NCBI RefSeq assembly: GCF_025244665.1
Contig: NZ_CP104205.1
Coordinates: 2,911,001-2,975,000 of the forward strand
Length of the DNA: 64,000 bases
DNA from: Maribacter litopenaei
GTDB lineage: Bacteria > Bacteroidota > Bacteroidia > Flavobacteriales > Flavobacteriaceae
Direction: 5' to 3'
Shown here: one piece after another, positions 32,678 through 44,025 of the stretch
Numbering within the stretch: position 1 is the first letter of the stretch
Layout of the letters: each line of letters begins with the position of its first letter
Notes under the pieces: model-generated
The model's input: the letters and a program-made list of their open reading frames with translations, nothing else
The model's database searches: none
What the model was told of the DNA's origin: nothing
Made by a program: the position numbers and the translations under genes

Positions 32678-33982
32678 CTATTTCTTTCTCATAAATACGG
32701 TAATGGGCACCCCGGTAAAATTAAATTCTTCCCTAATCTTGTTTTCGAGATATCTTTTATAGGGTTCCTTTACATATTGCGGCAAATTGCAGAAGAAAGC
32801 AAATTGAGGATACGGGGTTGGGAGTTGCGTACAAAACTTGATTTTTACATACTTCCCTTTATGTGCGGGAGGAGGATAATTTTCAATCAAGGGCAGCATG
32901 ACATCATTAAAGTCCCGAGTCTTAATTTTCTTGCTCCTATTTTCATACACCTCTACCGCCGTTTCAATCGCCTTGAAAATACGTTGTTTTGTCAATACTG
33001 AAATAAACAGAATAGGCACATCCGTGAAAGGCTCAATAGCCTTCTTTATTCTTTTCGTATATTCTTTTATAGTATTTGTCTCCTTGTCCTCCACCAAGTC
33101 CCACTTGTTGACCAAAATCACGATTCCCTTGTTATTTCTAGCAGCCAACCAAAAAATATTTTCCACCTGACCATCAAATCCACGAGTAGCATCCAACAGT
33201 AACAAACAAACATCGCAGTGCTCAATCGCCCTAACAGAGCGCATCACGGAATAAAACTCCAAATCTTCCTTTACCTTGGATTTTCTTCGAATACCTGCAG
33301 TATCTACCAAATTAAATTCAAATCCGAACCTATTGTATTTTGTGTCGATACTATCACGGGTAGTTCCTGCAATATCGGTAACGATATACCTTTCTTCTCC
33401 TATTAGGGCGTTGATAAATGAAGATTTGCCTGCATTGGGCCTTCCAACAACTGCAAATCTTGGAAGTTCGCTCTCTTCCTTTTCGGATTCCGGAAGTTTT
33501 TCCACCAAGGCATCCAACAGTTCCCCTGTTCCGCTACCATTTATACTGGATAAAGTATAAAAATCACCGAGCCCAAGTGAGTAAAATTCCACCGCATCTT
33601 CTTCGCGCATGGCATTATCTACTTTATTGACAGCTAGGAAGACCGGTTTGTTTATTCGCCTTAGAAGTTTGGCCACATCTTCATCCATTCCAGTCACACC
33701 CGTTTCCACATCGACCATAAAAATAATGGCATCCGCTTCCTGTATGGCAAGTTCTACCTGTTTATCGATTTCCCGCTCAAAAATATCATCGCTTCCAAGC
33801 ACATAGCCTCCGGTATCGATTACGGAAAATTCCTTTCCGTTCCAGTCGCTCTTCCCATAATGACGGTCTCGGGTAACACCACTTACCGCATCAACAATAG
33901 CCTCCCTGCGTTGAATCAACCGATTAAAAAAAGTTGATTTACCTACATTTGGCCTTCCCACAATGGCAACAATAGCACCCAT
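32678..33982 (-). CDS. der: GTPase Der (EngA)
   Basis: Essential ribosome-assembly GTPase with two G domains in tandem. Domain 1: [17 protein letters not shown]. Domain 2: [17 protein letters not shown]. The C-terminal KH-like domain follows. 434 aa, normal length, frame intact. It is next to era, on the same strand. Confidence 0.97.
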   Translation of the reverse strand: MGAIVAIVGRPNVGKSTFFNRLIQRREAIVDAVSGVTRDRHYGKSDWNGKEFSVIDTGGYVLGSDDIFEREIDKQVELAIQEADAIIFMVDVETGVTGMDEDVAKLLRRINKPVFLAVNKVDNAMREEDAVEFYSLGLGDFYTLSSINGSGTGELLDALVEKLPESEKEESELPRFAVVGRPNAGKSSFINALIGEERYIVTDIAGTTRDSIDTKYNRFGFEFNLVDTAGIRRKSKVKEDLEFYSVMRSVRAIEHCDVCLLLLDATRGFDGQVENIFWLAARNNKGIVILVNKWDLVEDKETNTIKEYTKRIKKAIEPFTDVPILFISVLTKQRIFKAIETAVEVYENRSKKIKTRDFNDVMLPLIENYPPPAHKGKYVKIKFCTQLPTPYPQFAFFCNLPQYVKEPYKRYLENKIREEFNFTGVPITVFMRKK

Positions 33983-33997
33983 AGTTTAGATTTGGCG

Positions 33998-34005
33998 CAA
34001 AGGTA
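33998..34005 (-). promoter_or_regulatory. -7 promoter element of der
   Basis: The minus strand reads TACCTTTG, an exact TAnnTTTG match, 16 bp before the der ATG. Confidence 0.5.
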
Positions 34006-34055
34006 AGGTAAACTCTTATAATTGATCCGAGAGGGTCTTAAATTATAAAGGATTT

Positions 34056-34940
34056 CTAATTATTATAGCCGAAACGCTTTAATTGCCTAGTATCGCTGCG
34101 CCAATTTTTGTTCACCTTTACATAAAGCTCAATATGCACCTGCTTGTCAAAAAACTGTTCCAAATCCTTTCTAGCTTCCACACCCACTTTCTTCAAAGCA
34201 CTGCCCTTATGCCCTATAATAATACCTTCTCGGGAATCCCTTTCCACCATAATTACTGAACGAATCCGAATAATTTCTTCATCCTCCAAAAACTCTTCCG
34301 TCTCTACCTCAACGGCGTATGGAATTTCCTTTTTATAATTCAATAATATTTTTTCCCTTATGGTCTCATTTACAAAAAAACGTTCGGGCTTGTCGGTCAA
34401 CTGGTCTTTTGGGTAGTAGGGAGGTGATACAGGCAACAACTCCAGAATCCTTTCAAATACACCTTGAACATTAAAATTTTGAAGTGCCGAAATAGGGTGG
34501 ATTTCTACCGAAGGAAGTAATTGCTGCCAATACTGAACTTGCTCCTCCAACAATTCCTGGCTAGCACCATCAATCTTGTTCAATAGCAATAGAACGGGTA
34601 TTTTGGAATTTTTGATTTTGTTGAAGAACTGCTCGTCTTTTAAGGCTTTTTCACCTATTTCTACCATATATAAAAGTAGATCGGCATCTTCAAAAGCGGA
34701 TTTCACAAAATCCATCATAGAAGACTGTAGGTCGTACGCAGGCTTAATAATTCCTGGTGTATCAGAAAGAATTACCTGAAAATCATCTCCATTGACAATT
34801 CCAAGTATACGATGCCTTGTTGTTTGGGCCTTTGATGTAATTATAGACAGTTTCTCTCCAACAAAAGCGTTCATTAGAGTAGACTTGCCCACATTTGGAT
34901 TACCAATAATATTTACAAAACCCGCTTTATGCTCTTTCAT
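34056..34940 (-). CDS. era: GTPase Era
   Basis: 16S rRNA maturation GTPase. G1 GNPNVGKST, G3 DTPG, G4 NKID, then a KH domain with IIGHKGSALKKVGVEARKDL. 294 aa, intact. Its start overlaps the 3' end of the symporter gene by 14 bp, suggesting translational coupling. Confidence 0.97.
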   Translation of the reverse strand: MKEHKAGFVNIIGNPNVGKSTLMNAFVGEKLSIITSKAQTTRHRILGIVNGDDFQVILSDTPGIIKPAYDLQSSMMDFVKSAFEDADLLLYMVEIGEKALKDEQFFNKIKNSKIPVLLLLNKIDGASQELLEEQVQYWQQLLPSVEIHPISALQNFNVQGVFERILELLPVSPPYYPKDQLTDKPERFFVNETIREKILLNYKKEIPYAVEVETEEFLEDEEIIRIRSVIMVERDSREGIIIGHKGSALKKVGVEARKDLEQFFDKQVHIELYVKVNKNWRSDTRQLKRFGYNN

Positions 34941-36292
34941 TCCTTAATTTATCAAAATAGATTTTAGCAGCGGCATTCACCTTTGGTGCCAATAAAAGTA
35001 CTGCTATCATATTGGGGATGACCATTAAGGCATAGGATAAATCGATGAGATTCTTCACCAATTCCAATGATGCAACCGCAGCAAAAACAATCATCACAAC
35101 AAAATATACATTGTAAAATCTACCTATTTTGGCATTTGTCAAATACGACAGACATTTTACACCATAATAGGAGTACGTAAAGAGTGTTGATAAGGCAAAG
35201 GCAGATACAATAATCATCAACAATTCGTCCCCAAAACCAAACAGAGTCTTTTGAAATGCGTTCAAGGTCATCACTATTCCGCTACCTTCTTCCAAATAAG
35301 CCCCGCTGAGTATAATAACTACCGCGGTAAAGGTACATACCAGTATGGTATCTATAAACAGACCTAGCATCGCCACCAATCCTTCACGAATAGGCTCATC
35401 GTTTTTGGATTGTCCATGGTACATAGGTGCACTACCTAATCCTGCCTCATTGGAAAACATAGCCCTTCGAACACCTATGATTACAAGACCCCAAAACCCA
35501 CCCGTAACTAGAGACTTAAAATTCCAGGCTTCCATAATAATCATCTTTAAAGAAGGTAATACCAGGGAAGCGTTCATGACCATAACCACTATTACGGCAA
35601 CCAAATAAACCATTACCATAAATGGCACTATCGCGGTAGCTACCTTTGCTATTTTTTCTAGGCCTCCAAAAATGACAAAGGAACTTACAATAGCAAGCAC
35701 AAATCCGATGGTCAACTTCCAATTAAAATCGCTCATTTCGGTTATAGTTTCGGAGGGATTGATTACACTCATAAACGTTTCCGTAAACTGATTTGCAGTA
35801 AAAACCCCCAAAAATCCAAAAAGTCCCGCCAAGGCGAAAAATACTGCCAATGGCTTATATTTCTTACCTAAACCTTTTGTAATGTAGAACATGGGACCTC
35901 CCTGTAAATGACCTTCCGAGTCCTCTCCCCTAAACATGATGGACAAACTACACGAGTAGAATTTTATACACATACCTATTAATGCTGTCATCCAAATCCA
36001 AAAAACAACACCCGGATCACCATCGTGAATGGCTATAGCTACACCTGAAATGTTACCCGGACCCACCGTAGCGGCCACTGCTGCAGATAGTGCCTGAAGC
36101 GAGCTTACGTCTCCCTTTGCATTAACATCATCGTACTTTCCTCCTGGTAATAGCAAGGGCATGTCCAAAAAAACGATAGGGAATCATTTTTGAATAGAGC
36201 ATTAAGAATAATCCACCCCCGATCAAAAGAATGAACATAGGCCATTCCGTTCCTGAAATTGCCTTGACCAAAAAATCGTTTAACTGCTCCAT
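34927..36292 (-). CDS. alanine/glycine:cation symporter (AGCS) family
   Basis: An integral membrane transporter with the family signature AMFSNEAGLGSAPMYHG and about 11 helices. Its N-terminal helix region (EQLNDFLVKAISGTEWPMF) lies in another frame. A break at 36142-36147 (TCCTGG for TCTGG) joins ALAITRGKYDD to the rest and gives a 454-aa protein with start at 36292. Substrate probably alanine or glycine with sodium. Confidence 0.9.
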
Positions 36293-36407
36293 ATTTTCGA
36301 ATGTAGCTATTTATCACGAAAATATCATTTTGAAACATAAAACAGATGAACCATTTCAAATTTAAATTTTCTTTTGACCCGATTCTTAAAATCTAATGTA
36401 TTCTAAT

Positions 36408-36439
36408 TTGGAATTTACATGAAAACAATTGTATCTTTG
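36408..36439 (+). promoter_or_regulatory. promoter of tRNA-fMet
   Basis: TATCTTTG at 36432-36439 (exact TAnnTTTG) with a TTG 21 bp upstream at 36408-36410; the mature tRNA starts 11 bp after the -7 element. Confidence 0.7.
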
Positions 36440-36449
36440 TCGTCCACAT

Positions 36450-36522
<73 letters not shown>

Positions 36523-36528
36523 CTAAAT

Positions 36529-36561
36529 AAAAAAGCTTCATCAAATAGATGAGGCTTTTTT
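36529..36561 (+). terminator. rho-independent terminator of the tRNA
   Basis: Stem AAAAAAGC.TTCATC / GATGA.GCTTTTTT with a short AT loop, directly after the tRNA. Confidence 0.8.
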
Positions 36562-36794
36562 CATTTAAATACTTAGTTATTCAGTAGAAGTTTTCTAATT
36601 GATTTACCAAAAGAAACATTTCAATAAAGTTTGGAAATTGCCAATACGTTTAAGTTAAAGTCATTTTTGGCATATTGAAGGATAGACTGGAATTACCCTA
36701 ATATGTTTTGAGTTAGTAATTGGATGTTTTGTAATAGCGAACTATCAAGACCGTTTGTAATTTGCACCTAAACTAAAAACAATTAGTTCTACCC

Positions 36795-37244
36795 ATGAGT
36801 AAGACCATACAAAGAATCTATTTGGCCGATGACGACAGTGATGACCGTGCATTTTTTTCGGATGCACTTAGCGAAATTCCAATTTCTACATCTATCGAAG
36901 AGTTCAGCAATGGGGTAGATTTAATGTCATTTTTATTAAATAAGGAAAACAAAATACCTGACGTCATATTTTTAGATTTAAAGATGCCAATGATGGATGG
37001 TTTTGAATGTTTATCTGACATTCGAGATTTAGATTCACTAAAAAATATTCCAGTGGTCATCTATTCCACATCCTTCCACCAAAAAGATGTGGACAGGCTA
37101 AAAGAAATGGGTGCAACCCTATATTTAAAAAAACCTTCTTCATTTAACCAACTTAAGACGTTATTGCATAAATGTCTATCCTACCTTGCTCAAAAATCCC
37201 CTGAGAAAGCTATTTTAGAATCACAGTTTTTAATATCCATCTAA
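36795..37244 (+). CDS. single-domain response regulator
   Basis: A 149-residue CheY-like receiver: acidic pocket ADDDSDD, phospho-acceptor Asp in FLDLKMP, conserved Lys in LKKPSS. No output domain. It closely resembles the response regulator at 41199, which sits beside a histidine kinase, so cross-talk with that kinase is plausible. Confidence 0.9.
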   Translation: MSKTIQRIYLADDDSDDRAFFSDALSEIPISTSIEEFSNGVDLMSFLLNKENKIPDVIFLDLKMPMMDGFECLSDIRDLDSLKNIPVVIYSTSFHQKDVDRLKEMGATLYLKKPSSFNQLKTLLHKCLSYLAQKSPEKAILESQFLISI

Positions 37245-37289
37245 AAACATCCTAAAGAAGTATTTTAAGACCATATTTTAGGAATCCTA

Positions 37290-37327
37290 TTATGTGATTT
37301 TTAATTTATTCACCACATAGTTTTTTT
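37290..37327 (+). terminator. possible terminator after response regulator
   Basis: Weak inverted repeat TATGTG ... CACATA with a long AT-rich loop followed by GTTTTTTT, about 45 bp after the stop codon. Confidence 0.35.
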
Positions 37328-37405
37328 GGGTCAAAAAAAAGTGACCTAATTAGATAGACCAATATAAAAATAGATTACTTTGGGGACTTCTAAACCCCGG
37401 AAATA

Positions 37406-37847
37406 ATGCACGAACTAACGTACACCTCGTTGGCAAATAAAAACATAAGTTCAAAGGACTTAAATGATATACTAAATACGGCCAAAAAATTCAATGAGGC
37501 CCATTCTATAACTGGGTGTTTGGTATATCACAACGGCCAGTTCGTGCAGACCTTGCATGGAGAAAAAAAGGGGATTTTTGACCTTTTGGAAAAGATTAAA
37601 TTGGACAATAGGCATACAAATATAAACTTGGTCCGGGAAGATCCGGCGGAAAAAGAAGTCTTTCATGGTTGGAATATGGCTTATTTCTCACTGAGAGGAC
37701 TCCAATAATCCATCCGAGGGGCTTATTGATTTTGAAAAGAACCTTATTACACTTTCCTCCTTTTACAAGGCCGATTCTGCTTCGGTAAGAATTTTTTGGT
37801 CCATTGTAAAGGACCTATGTCTTAACGAATCAAATCAAGCGATTTAA
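37406..37847 (+). CDS. BLUF domain protein (blue-light sensor)
   Basis: Flavin-binding photoreceptor domain. Key residues are present: Tyr6 in HELTYTS, Asn in KFNEAHS, ITGCLVYHNGQFVQTL with the switch Gln, and a Trp in GWNMAYF. As printed it ends at 37708; a CCGAG at 37714-37718 (an A missing from CCAGA) plus a second shift near 37690 would extend it through HPEGLIDFEKNL to 37847 (147 aa). No output domain, so it probably acts by binding a partner. Confidence 0.82.
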
Positions 37848-37864
37848 TCTGTCTTTAATGGTAT

Positions 37865-38047
37865 CTATACTGCTCTTTTTAAGTTAAGGACTCTATTTTT
37901 TTCCTTTGGCATTCCTAGGTTGGACATGGCGGTTTTTATAGTATTCACTTCCCTTTCTGCATTGTCGTTCAAAGTTTCAACCGAACCTATTATTAAGGAA
38001 TTCAACTGTCTCCCAGTTTGATTACGAAAATCTGGACTTTCTTCCAT
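37865..38047 (-). CDS. small protein, unknown
   Basis: A 60-residue frame starting MEESPDFRNQTGRQLNSL, charged and helical with no membrane segment. It follows the next small gene by about 20 bp on the same strand, so they look like a two-gene unit. No family recognised. Confidence 0.45.
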   Translation of the reverse strand: MEESPDFRNQTGRQLNSLIIGSVETLNDNAEREVNTIKTAMSNLGMPKEKNRVLNLKRAV

Positions 38048-38069
38048 AAAAATGACCACCTTTAATTTC

Positions 38070-38264
38070 TTATTTCACGGAGAGCGCATCCTCTATTTGA
38101 GTGATAAGATCTTTTATTTCATCAATAGGATTTTGAGAAAGTACCTCCTCAAAGTCCTCATTTATTTGATTCTTCCAATAATTCAAAAGTTGCAATCGGG
38201 ATTCAATTTCCATTTTAATACCTAAATAGGCATCCGTCATACTTCTCTGTATTCCTTCTTTCAT
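38070..38264 (-). CDS. small helical protein, unknown
   Basis: A 64-residue protein (MKEGIQRSMTDAYLGI...) predicted as two amphipathic helices. Upstream on the same strand is the small gene's likely partner. No family recognised. Confidence 0.5.
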   Translation of the reverse strand: MKEGIQRSMTDAYLGIKMEIESRLQLLNYWKNQINEDFEEVLSQNPIDEIKDLITQIEDALSVK

Positions 38265-38408
38265 ATTATTTTACTTACAGTTTCTATTAAAGGTAGTTGT
38301 TCGTTAAATCCTACATTGACCCAAAAATTTAGATTAGGTGCCGTTATACATTTGAGTTAAAAAAATGAATTCTGAACAACATGACCGTAACCATAAACCA
38401 ATTAAAAA

Positions 38409-39406
38409 TTATGCGGAAAGCTGCGTACCCCTGGCCTTTGTTAGATAGATTTTTGGTGAGTATTTAAACCTTTTGCTGAATATTTTGGAAAAGTAACTTC
38501 TACTAGAAAAGCCAATGGTATATACAATTTCAGAAACATTAAGATCCGTTTCCTGTATCAGCTTTTCGGCCAAATCCAATCGTTGGTTCTTGATGCAACT
38601 GGCCACCGTAGAGCCTGTAAGGACCTTAAATCCCGACTGTAGTTTTGCCGCGGACAATCCATATTTCCTAACAAAGTAATCGATGGAATATGGAAATTCC
38701 GGTTTTTCCCTGATTTCTTCAATAGCATCTTCCACACGCAACATTTCACGTTTTGTCAACGAAGATTCGTGAAGTGTTTTTTTGGAGCTATCACTTTTAT
38801 AATGTAAAATCTCAAGTGCCAAAGTAAAGTGTACAATTCCTTCAATTAAAAGTTTTCTTACCACTCCCGTTTGTGAAATAGCCTTTATCTGAAGTAAGTG
38901 CTCCTTTATTTTTAGATTGACCGTTCCTACATATTCATACTTTTTGTTCTTCAAGAACTGGGAGAACAACTGATCCTTTAATTTATTCGACTTTAGGTCA
39001 TAGGTATCCTTGGAATCATCTGAAATTTGGATTATGGAAAAATGTACCTTTTTACCGGATTCTACTGTAATTTTCACATCCTCTTCCATGCCACCAAGGA
39101 TTACGGTCCTAAGGAATCCACTTCAATAGAAGATCTGCTCATAGGTAGCTTCAACGTTAGACTTCCCTCCAAACAATAAATAAAGAAAAGACTACGACTT
39201 GTAGTGTTTTTCAAATTTAGTTTTATTGTCTCCGTGGTCGCCAAATCAAATTGACTATATCCTATTCCGGATTCCAGTTCAACGGATTGGACACGTCCTG
39301 TTCCTTTGTGGTTGTCGAACATTAATATTCGTTCTGTATCGAATACCGATATACTTCCTCCTAGAGTATTGTTAAGCTGATTTAATTTTGTGTGTGTAGC
39401 ATTCAT
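38409..39406 (-). CDS. AraC family transcriptional regulator (one frame break)
   Basis: A 332-aa protein after repair. The C-terminal AraC domain has YFVRKYGLSAAKLQSGFK and SEIVYTIGFSSRSYFSKIF, the two helix-turn-helix units. The N-terminal part is not a recognised ligand domain. The frame shifts near 39103 (GGACCG, where GGACCAG would restore GPVILGGMEE). This break is next to GGTCC and CCAG, not the CCAGA motif itself. A tandem palindrome lies upstream of its start. Confidence 0.78.
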
Positions 39407-39492
39407 GGTTGACTGTTTTTAGATTGTTCAAACAAATGGTTTTGCAACATTTGCCCTATTGTTTCCAAAGATCTAGGTCAACAAGCCATTTA

Positions 39493-39526
39493 TGTTATAA
39501 CATTTTCACTTTCTGTTATAACATTT
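39493..39526. promoter_or_regulatory. tandem palindromic operator
   Basis: TGTTATAACATTT occurs twice, at 39493 and 39514, 21 bp apart (two helical turns). Each contains the perfect 10-bp palindrome TGTTATAACA. It lies 87 bp upstream of the AraC gene start and is a likely binding site for that regulator or another dimer. Confidence 0.55.
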
Positions 39527-39558
39527 CATTGTTACAATTAAAATTTAAACGTTTTGGG

Positions 39559-41164
39559 TTACTTTGACAATGAGGGCAAATAAACTGTAAATACGGCCCC
39601 TTCACTATTTTTACTTGCCGCTTGGATGGCACCATTGTGGGTCTCCACTATTTTTTTACAAATTGCTAATCCCGGACCTGTCCCGGAATATTCATTTTTA
39701 CCATGTAGCCGCTGGAAAATCTCAAAAATTCGTTCCCCATACTGGTCATCAAATCCGATCCCATTATCTATAAATTCCAACTTATGATAGTTCCCGTCTA
39801 CCAATTTATCTATTCGATTGCTGGTATTTATCTTTACCTTTTCATGTTTAATTAGCACCTCCGGAATGACATCTGGATCTATATACTTTAGGGAATTACC
39901 TATGAGGTTGGAGAACAATTGTTCCATTTGAAATTGAACTCCATTTATTTCTCGGAAGTTTGTCCGACTTAATCTTAGCATTGGTCTCACTAACTCTTTC
40001 ACCCAAATCTTCCAAAACATCTGTCAATATTTCATTGAGGTCAATTTTAGCCGGTTTATCCTCAACATCCTCTATTCTGGAATAGGATAATAGATTAGCT
40101 ATAAGGTTACGCATTCTTTCCGTAGACGAAATTACCTTATCTAAATAGTTTTGGAATCTTGATCCTAATTTCCCTTTTTCTTCATCGTTTAACCTACTGA
40201 TGAACATTTGTATTTTTCTAAGAGGCTCCTGCAAATCATGACTCGCAATACGGTTAAAGGCTTCCAAATCTGAATTACTTTTCTGAAGTTCCGCATTTTT
40301 GGCCTGTAAAATGGATTCTTGTTCGATTTGTTTGGTGACATCCTTGAAAACCCCAACAACGTACCAATTGTTTTCAGATGGGTAGTATTCCCCAATAGTA
40401 TTTACATACTTTACCTCACCCAAATTGGTGACCACTTTAAAGGTTATATCTATCCTCTCCTTTTTGTTTTTACTGTCGTTTACGATTTTCCTTACCCATT
40501 CTATATCCCTATCATGGACGAAACTTAAAATACTTTCGAACGTTGGTTCAAAATCAAATGGTTGATCGTAACCCAATAGTTTATATACATTTTCAGATAG
40601 GGTCAGGGTACCTTTCTTAAGATCCCACCGAAAACTTCCAGTGCTTGCAACATTTTCGGCTTCTAGCAGTAACTTGTTCTGTATCTCCAACTGCCTCTCA
40701 TATTGCTTCTCTTTGCTGATATCCTTTAAAAAAATTACAACGCCATCTTCTAATTTGACCACCCTGGCACTAAACCAAATTACCAATTCGCCAAATATAT
40801 ATTTGGCAACATAGTTGATAGTTTCACCTGTCGTAAAACATCTTTTCGCATTTTCAAAAGCACCATTCTCGATGTTTTGGGAATCATATTCCAACCAGCG
40901 CATCCCGATCATTTCTTGGGTATCCAAAGAGGCAACCTCCTGAATCCGGTTATTCACATATTTAATGATGAAATCCTCTATGTTATTGTGATCATCGAAA
41001 AAAGGCTCAAGATAGGCAATGACATTATTACTGCTATCCAGTAATTTTTCACTGAACATTTTGGAAATTTCCAATTCTGAGATTCTATTTCTCAATGCTA
41101 TTCTATCTCGGCATCTGATATGGAATTTAAATCGGGGTGTATCTGCTTGTGCTTCTTGAGCCAT
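39559..41164 (-). CDS. PAS-domain histidine kinase (one frame break)
   Basis: A cytoplasmic kinase of 534 aa after repair. Two PAS domains (about 30-155 and 165-290), a coiled-coil, an H-box ASHDLQEPLRKI with the phospho-His, then the ATPase domain with N-box SNLIGNSLKY, DNGIGFD and GTGPGLAICKKIVETH. The break at 39950-39955 (extra C, TCTCGG) joins KLPEINGVQFQMEQ. No membrane segment, so the signal is intracellular. It follows the response regulator at 41199 by 34 bp. Confidence 0.88.
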
Positions 41165-41198
41165 TACTAAAGAACGTTTTAAACTTACTAAAGAACCT

Positions 41199-41639
41199 TT
41201 ATATTCTCAATAGAAAGTTTTCTTTCTTAAAATCGTCCATGTGATAGGCCCAATTCATTTTAATAACCTGTTTCAAGGATTTTTTAAGGTCCTCAAAGCT
41301 CGAGGGTTTCTTTATATAAATATTAGCGCCATTTAAAAATGTCTGCTCAATATCCTTATCAGAGGAAGAAGTAGAATAAATAGCAATGGGCAATTCCTTT
41401 AAAAGTGGATTTTTACGAATCTCTGCCAAACATTCAAAACCATTCATAATGGGCATGTTAAGATCCAAGAATATAAGATTGGGCAAGTTCTCTATCTGCT
41501 GCAACAAATAATCGAGACAGCTCTTACCATTATCCAATTGTTGTAGCTGTGTATTTAAATCTACTCCGACCAAAGCATCCGCAAAAAACTCTCTATCGTC
41601 CTCATCGTCGTCTACCAATAAAATTTTCATTTTAGTCAT
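41199..41639 (-). CDS. single-domain response regulator
   Basis: A 146-residue CheY-like receiver with DDDEDD acidic pocket, FLDLNMP phospho-acceptor and IKKPSS. Near-twin of the regulator at 36795. It lies between the AraC-type gene and the histidine kinase, so a three-gene operon on the minus strand is likely. Confidence 0.92.
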   Translation of the reverse strand: MTKMKILLVDDDEDDREFFADALVGVDLNTQLQQLDNGKSCLDYLLQQIENLPNLIFLDLNMPIMNGFECLAEIRKNPLLKELPIAIYSTSSSDKDIEQTFLNGANIYIKKPSSFEDLKKSLKQVIKMNWAYHMDDFKKENFLLRI

Positions 41640-41649
41640 ATGATATTCT

Positions 41650-42201
41650 TTAATTAATGGTGTTTATAGTGTTGTTTCTAATTTTCAAATATTGGGTAAT
41701 GGTTAACCCGGTAACTTTTTTGAACTGACTGGACAAATGTGGAACACTGCTAAAGTTCAAACTGTAGGCAATATCGGATAGTGTTCTATCATCGTCCATG
41801 AGAAGTTCCTTTACCTTTTCTATGCGTATGAGTACATAAAAGTTCTCTATAGTCGTAAAAGTTTGTGATGTAAAGTGATTTGATAAATATGAATAACTAT
41901 ACCCTGTTTCTTCCGAAAGCATTTTGGAAATGGATACATTTCTGTCATAATCTCCCTTGACATATTTCTTTATTAAAGATTTTATCTGCGCGAGCAAATC
42001 CATTCTATCTCCATCTTCAATTTTGATTCCATAAGGTGTTAAGCCTTTAGATAAAATATGTAGGTTTTCCTCGCTTGTCTTACCAGAAAGCTTTAAATGA
42101 TTTGCTTGTAAACATTCAATTGCCATTCCCAATGAACATACCTCCTTTTCTATTACCTCTAGAAGGAGCTTTTCAATGTCATATGTCAGTTCAAATTTCA
42201 C
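41650..42201 (-). CDS. AraC-type DNA-binding protein
   Basis: A 183-residue protein whose C-terminal half is an AraC domain: SEETGYSYSYLSNHF and LSDIAYSLNFSSVPHLSSQF. The N-terminal 80 residues are unassigned. First gene of the operon that continues with response regulator and histidine kinase, 10 bp away. Confidence 0.82.
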   Translation of the reverse strand: MKFELTYDIEKLLLEVIEKEVCSLGMAIECLQANHLKLSGKTSEENLHILSKGLTPYGIKIEDGDRMDLLAQIKSLIKKYVKGDYDRNVSISKMLSEETGYSYSYLSNHFTSQTFTTIENFYVLIRIEKVKELLMDDDRTLSDIAYSLNFSSVPHLSSQFKKVTGLTITQYLKIRNNTINTIN

Positions 42202-42548
42202 TTGTTGGATTCAAATTAGATAAACCTCTAAAATATTCAGATTCCGTGAACACAAATAACGAAATACAGTTTTTCTTTAACATTTTTTGGCCTTCATCTT
42301 GCTTGGTGCCGTATTATGAAAAATCTAAAATATATACGCCTCTTTAACAATCGTGGATTTTCAAAAGATCTGATTAACAATTTTTTAGTAATTAACACAA
42401 AAAATGATATTTTCACATAAATCATTACAATTCAATAGATTAAATTGAATTTTAGATAGTGAATTTATTTTTTAAATGTATGTGCTGAAGATTCATCCAT
42501 ACAAAGTATTTTAGACACTTTTCAAGTTTATCAAAGCTCAAAAATGAC
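42202..42548. other. intergenic region, 347 bp
   Basis: AT-rich gap between two divergent transcription units. No RNA gene, repeat or clear operator seen. It must hold the promoters for both sides. Confidence 0.5.
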
Positions 42549-43205
42549 ATGATCCAACAACTAAAAGAATATTTAAAGGATAGAAATACCATCGAGGCCT
42601 TTAGGCTAATCTCCGATAATCCCGAAATTTTGGATATAGAAGATGAAAATAAAAGTTCAGGATTTATGATGATTGCCTATAGTGGACAAGATGACCTTTT
42701 TCAAAAGGCAATAGAGTTAAAGAAATCCTTTTCATTTCATGAGGCTATAATTGCAGATAAAGCCTCTGAAGTTCAGAACTATCTTGAGCAGCACCCGGAC
42801 AATTTGATTAATGAACATTCTAAAGATGGTTTTTCCCCGTTGGCCTTGGCCGCATTTTTTAACAAAATGGAGATTGCTACCTTATTGTTGCAATACGGTG
42901 CCGACCCAAATTTAGCAGCCACCAACGCATCCAAAGTCAATGCCCTTCATGCCGCTGTTGCCAAAGAAAACTATGAGTTATGCCAAACTCTTATTGAAAA
43001 AGGGGCCAATGTAAATTTGGCTCAAATGCAAAATGTTACTCCGCTACATTCTGCGGTTCACAGGGGCAATCTTACATTGGTGCAATTGTTAATTGAAAAT
43101 GGAGCTTCCCCCTCGGTGAAGATGGAAAACGGAGATACCCCTCATGGTATAGCAGAAAGGGAAGGACATCATAGAATCCTGGAATATTTCAATAACAATA
43201 CTTAG
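42549..43205 (+). CDS. ankyrin-repeat protein
   Basis: A 218-residue protein with about four ankyrin repeats in the second half: DGFSPLALAAFFNKMEIATL, then NALHAAVAKENYELCQTLIE, TPLHSAVHRGNLTLVQLL and a capping unit. The first 90 residues form a less regular helical repeat. A protein-binding scaffold; partner unknown. Confidence 0.88.
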   Translation: MIQQLKEYLKDRNTIEAFRLISDNPEILDIEDENKSSGFMMIAYSGQDDLFQKAIELKKSFSFHEAIIADKASEVQNYLEQHPDNLINEHSKDGFSPLALAAFFNKMEIATLLLQYGADPNLAATNASKVNALHAAVAKENYELCQTLIEKGANVNLAQMQNVTPLHSAVHRGNLTLVQLLIENGASPSVKMENGDTPHGIAEREGHHRILEYFNNNT

Positions 43206-43306
43206 ACACCTATAAATACTCGGCCTACCTCAATAAATTTTATATTTTTAAATGAAAAAGAAAAACTAGATACAGTCAAGTATCCGCCAACTAAAAATAC
43301 TAAGTT

Positions 43307-44019
43307 ATGTCCGAAAGCAATGAACTAGAGAATTACCTGGACAATCATTATATCCACCGCAGCAATTGGTTAAGAGCGGCAGTATTAGGAGCCAATGACG
43401 GGATACTTTCCACGGCCAGTATTGCCATAGGAGTTGCTGCGGCAAGTGAGTTTAGGGAACCGATTGTATTGGCCACCTTGGCAGGCCTTGTTGCTGGAGC
43501 ACTATCCATGGCAGCGGGAGAATATGTCTCGGTAAGTTCTCAAACCGATGTTGAAAAGGCGGACATTGAAAGGGAGAAGGAGGAGCTAAAAGAAACGCCG
43601 GAGTTGGAGTTAAAACGATTGGCACAAATCTATGAGGACCGAGGATTAAAGAAGGAGACAGCTATCACCGTCGCCAAGGAACTTACCGCCCATGATGCTT
43701 TGGGAGCCCATGTTAGGGACGAATTAGGCATCAATGATATTAGTGCCGCCAATCCTTTACAGGCAGCATTCGCTTCGGGGCCGCGTTCACCATAGGAGGG
43801 ATATTACCTTTTTTGGTGACCCTTTTTATACCCTTAGAGGCAATGGAATATTATTTGTACGGATTTGCCATTTTCTTCTTGGTGCTATTGGGGGCAATGG
43901 CAGCCAAAGCAGGAGGATCCAGCATATTGAAAGCCGTAGCTCGAGTAACCTTTTGGGGTACCGTAGCAATGGGATTGACCGCCTTGGTCGGGCACTTTTT
44001 TGGGGTAAGTGTAGCTTAA
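43307..44019 (+). CDS. VIT1/CCC1-family metal transporter (one frame break)
   Basis: A membrane protein of 237 aa after repair. N-terminal HYIHRSNWLRAAVLGANDGI and ALSMAAGEYVSVSSQTD are the family signatures of Fe/Mn transporters of the VIT1/CCC1 type. The frame breaks at 43775-43778 (TCGG, a T missing); repair gives FASGAAFTIGGILPFLVTLF, the next helix. Probable role: iron or manganese export or storage. Confidence 0.9.
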
Positions 44020-44025
44020 TTATAT

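Noticed and set aside
42075-42347. 90-residue + strand frame
   Set aside because: It lies mostly inside the AraC-type gene on the other strand and has no recognisable features.
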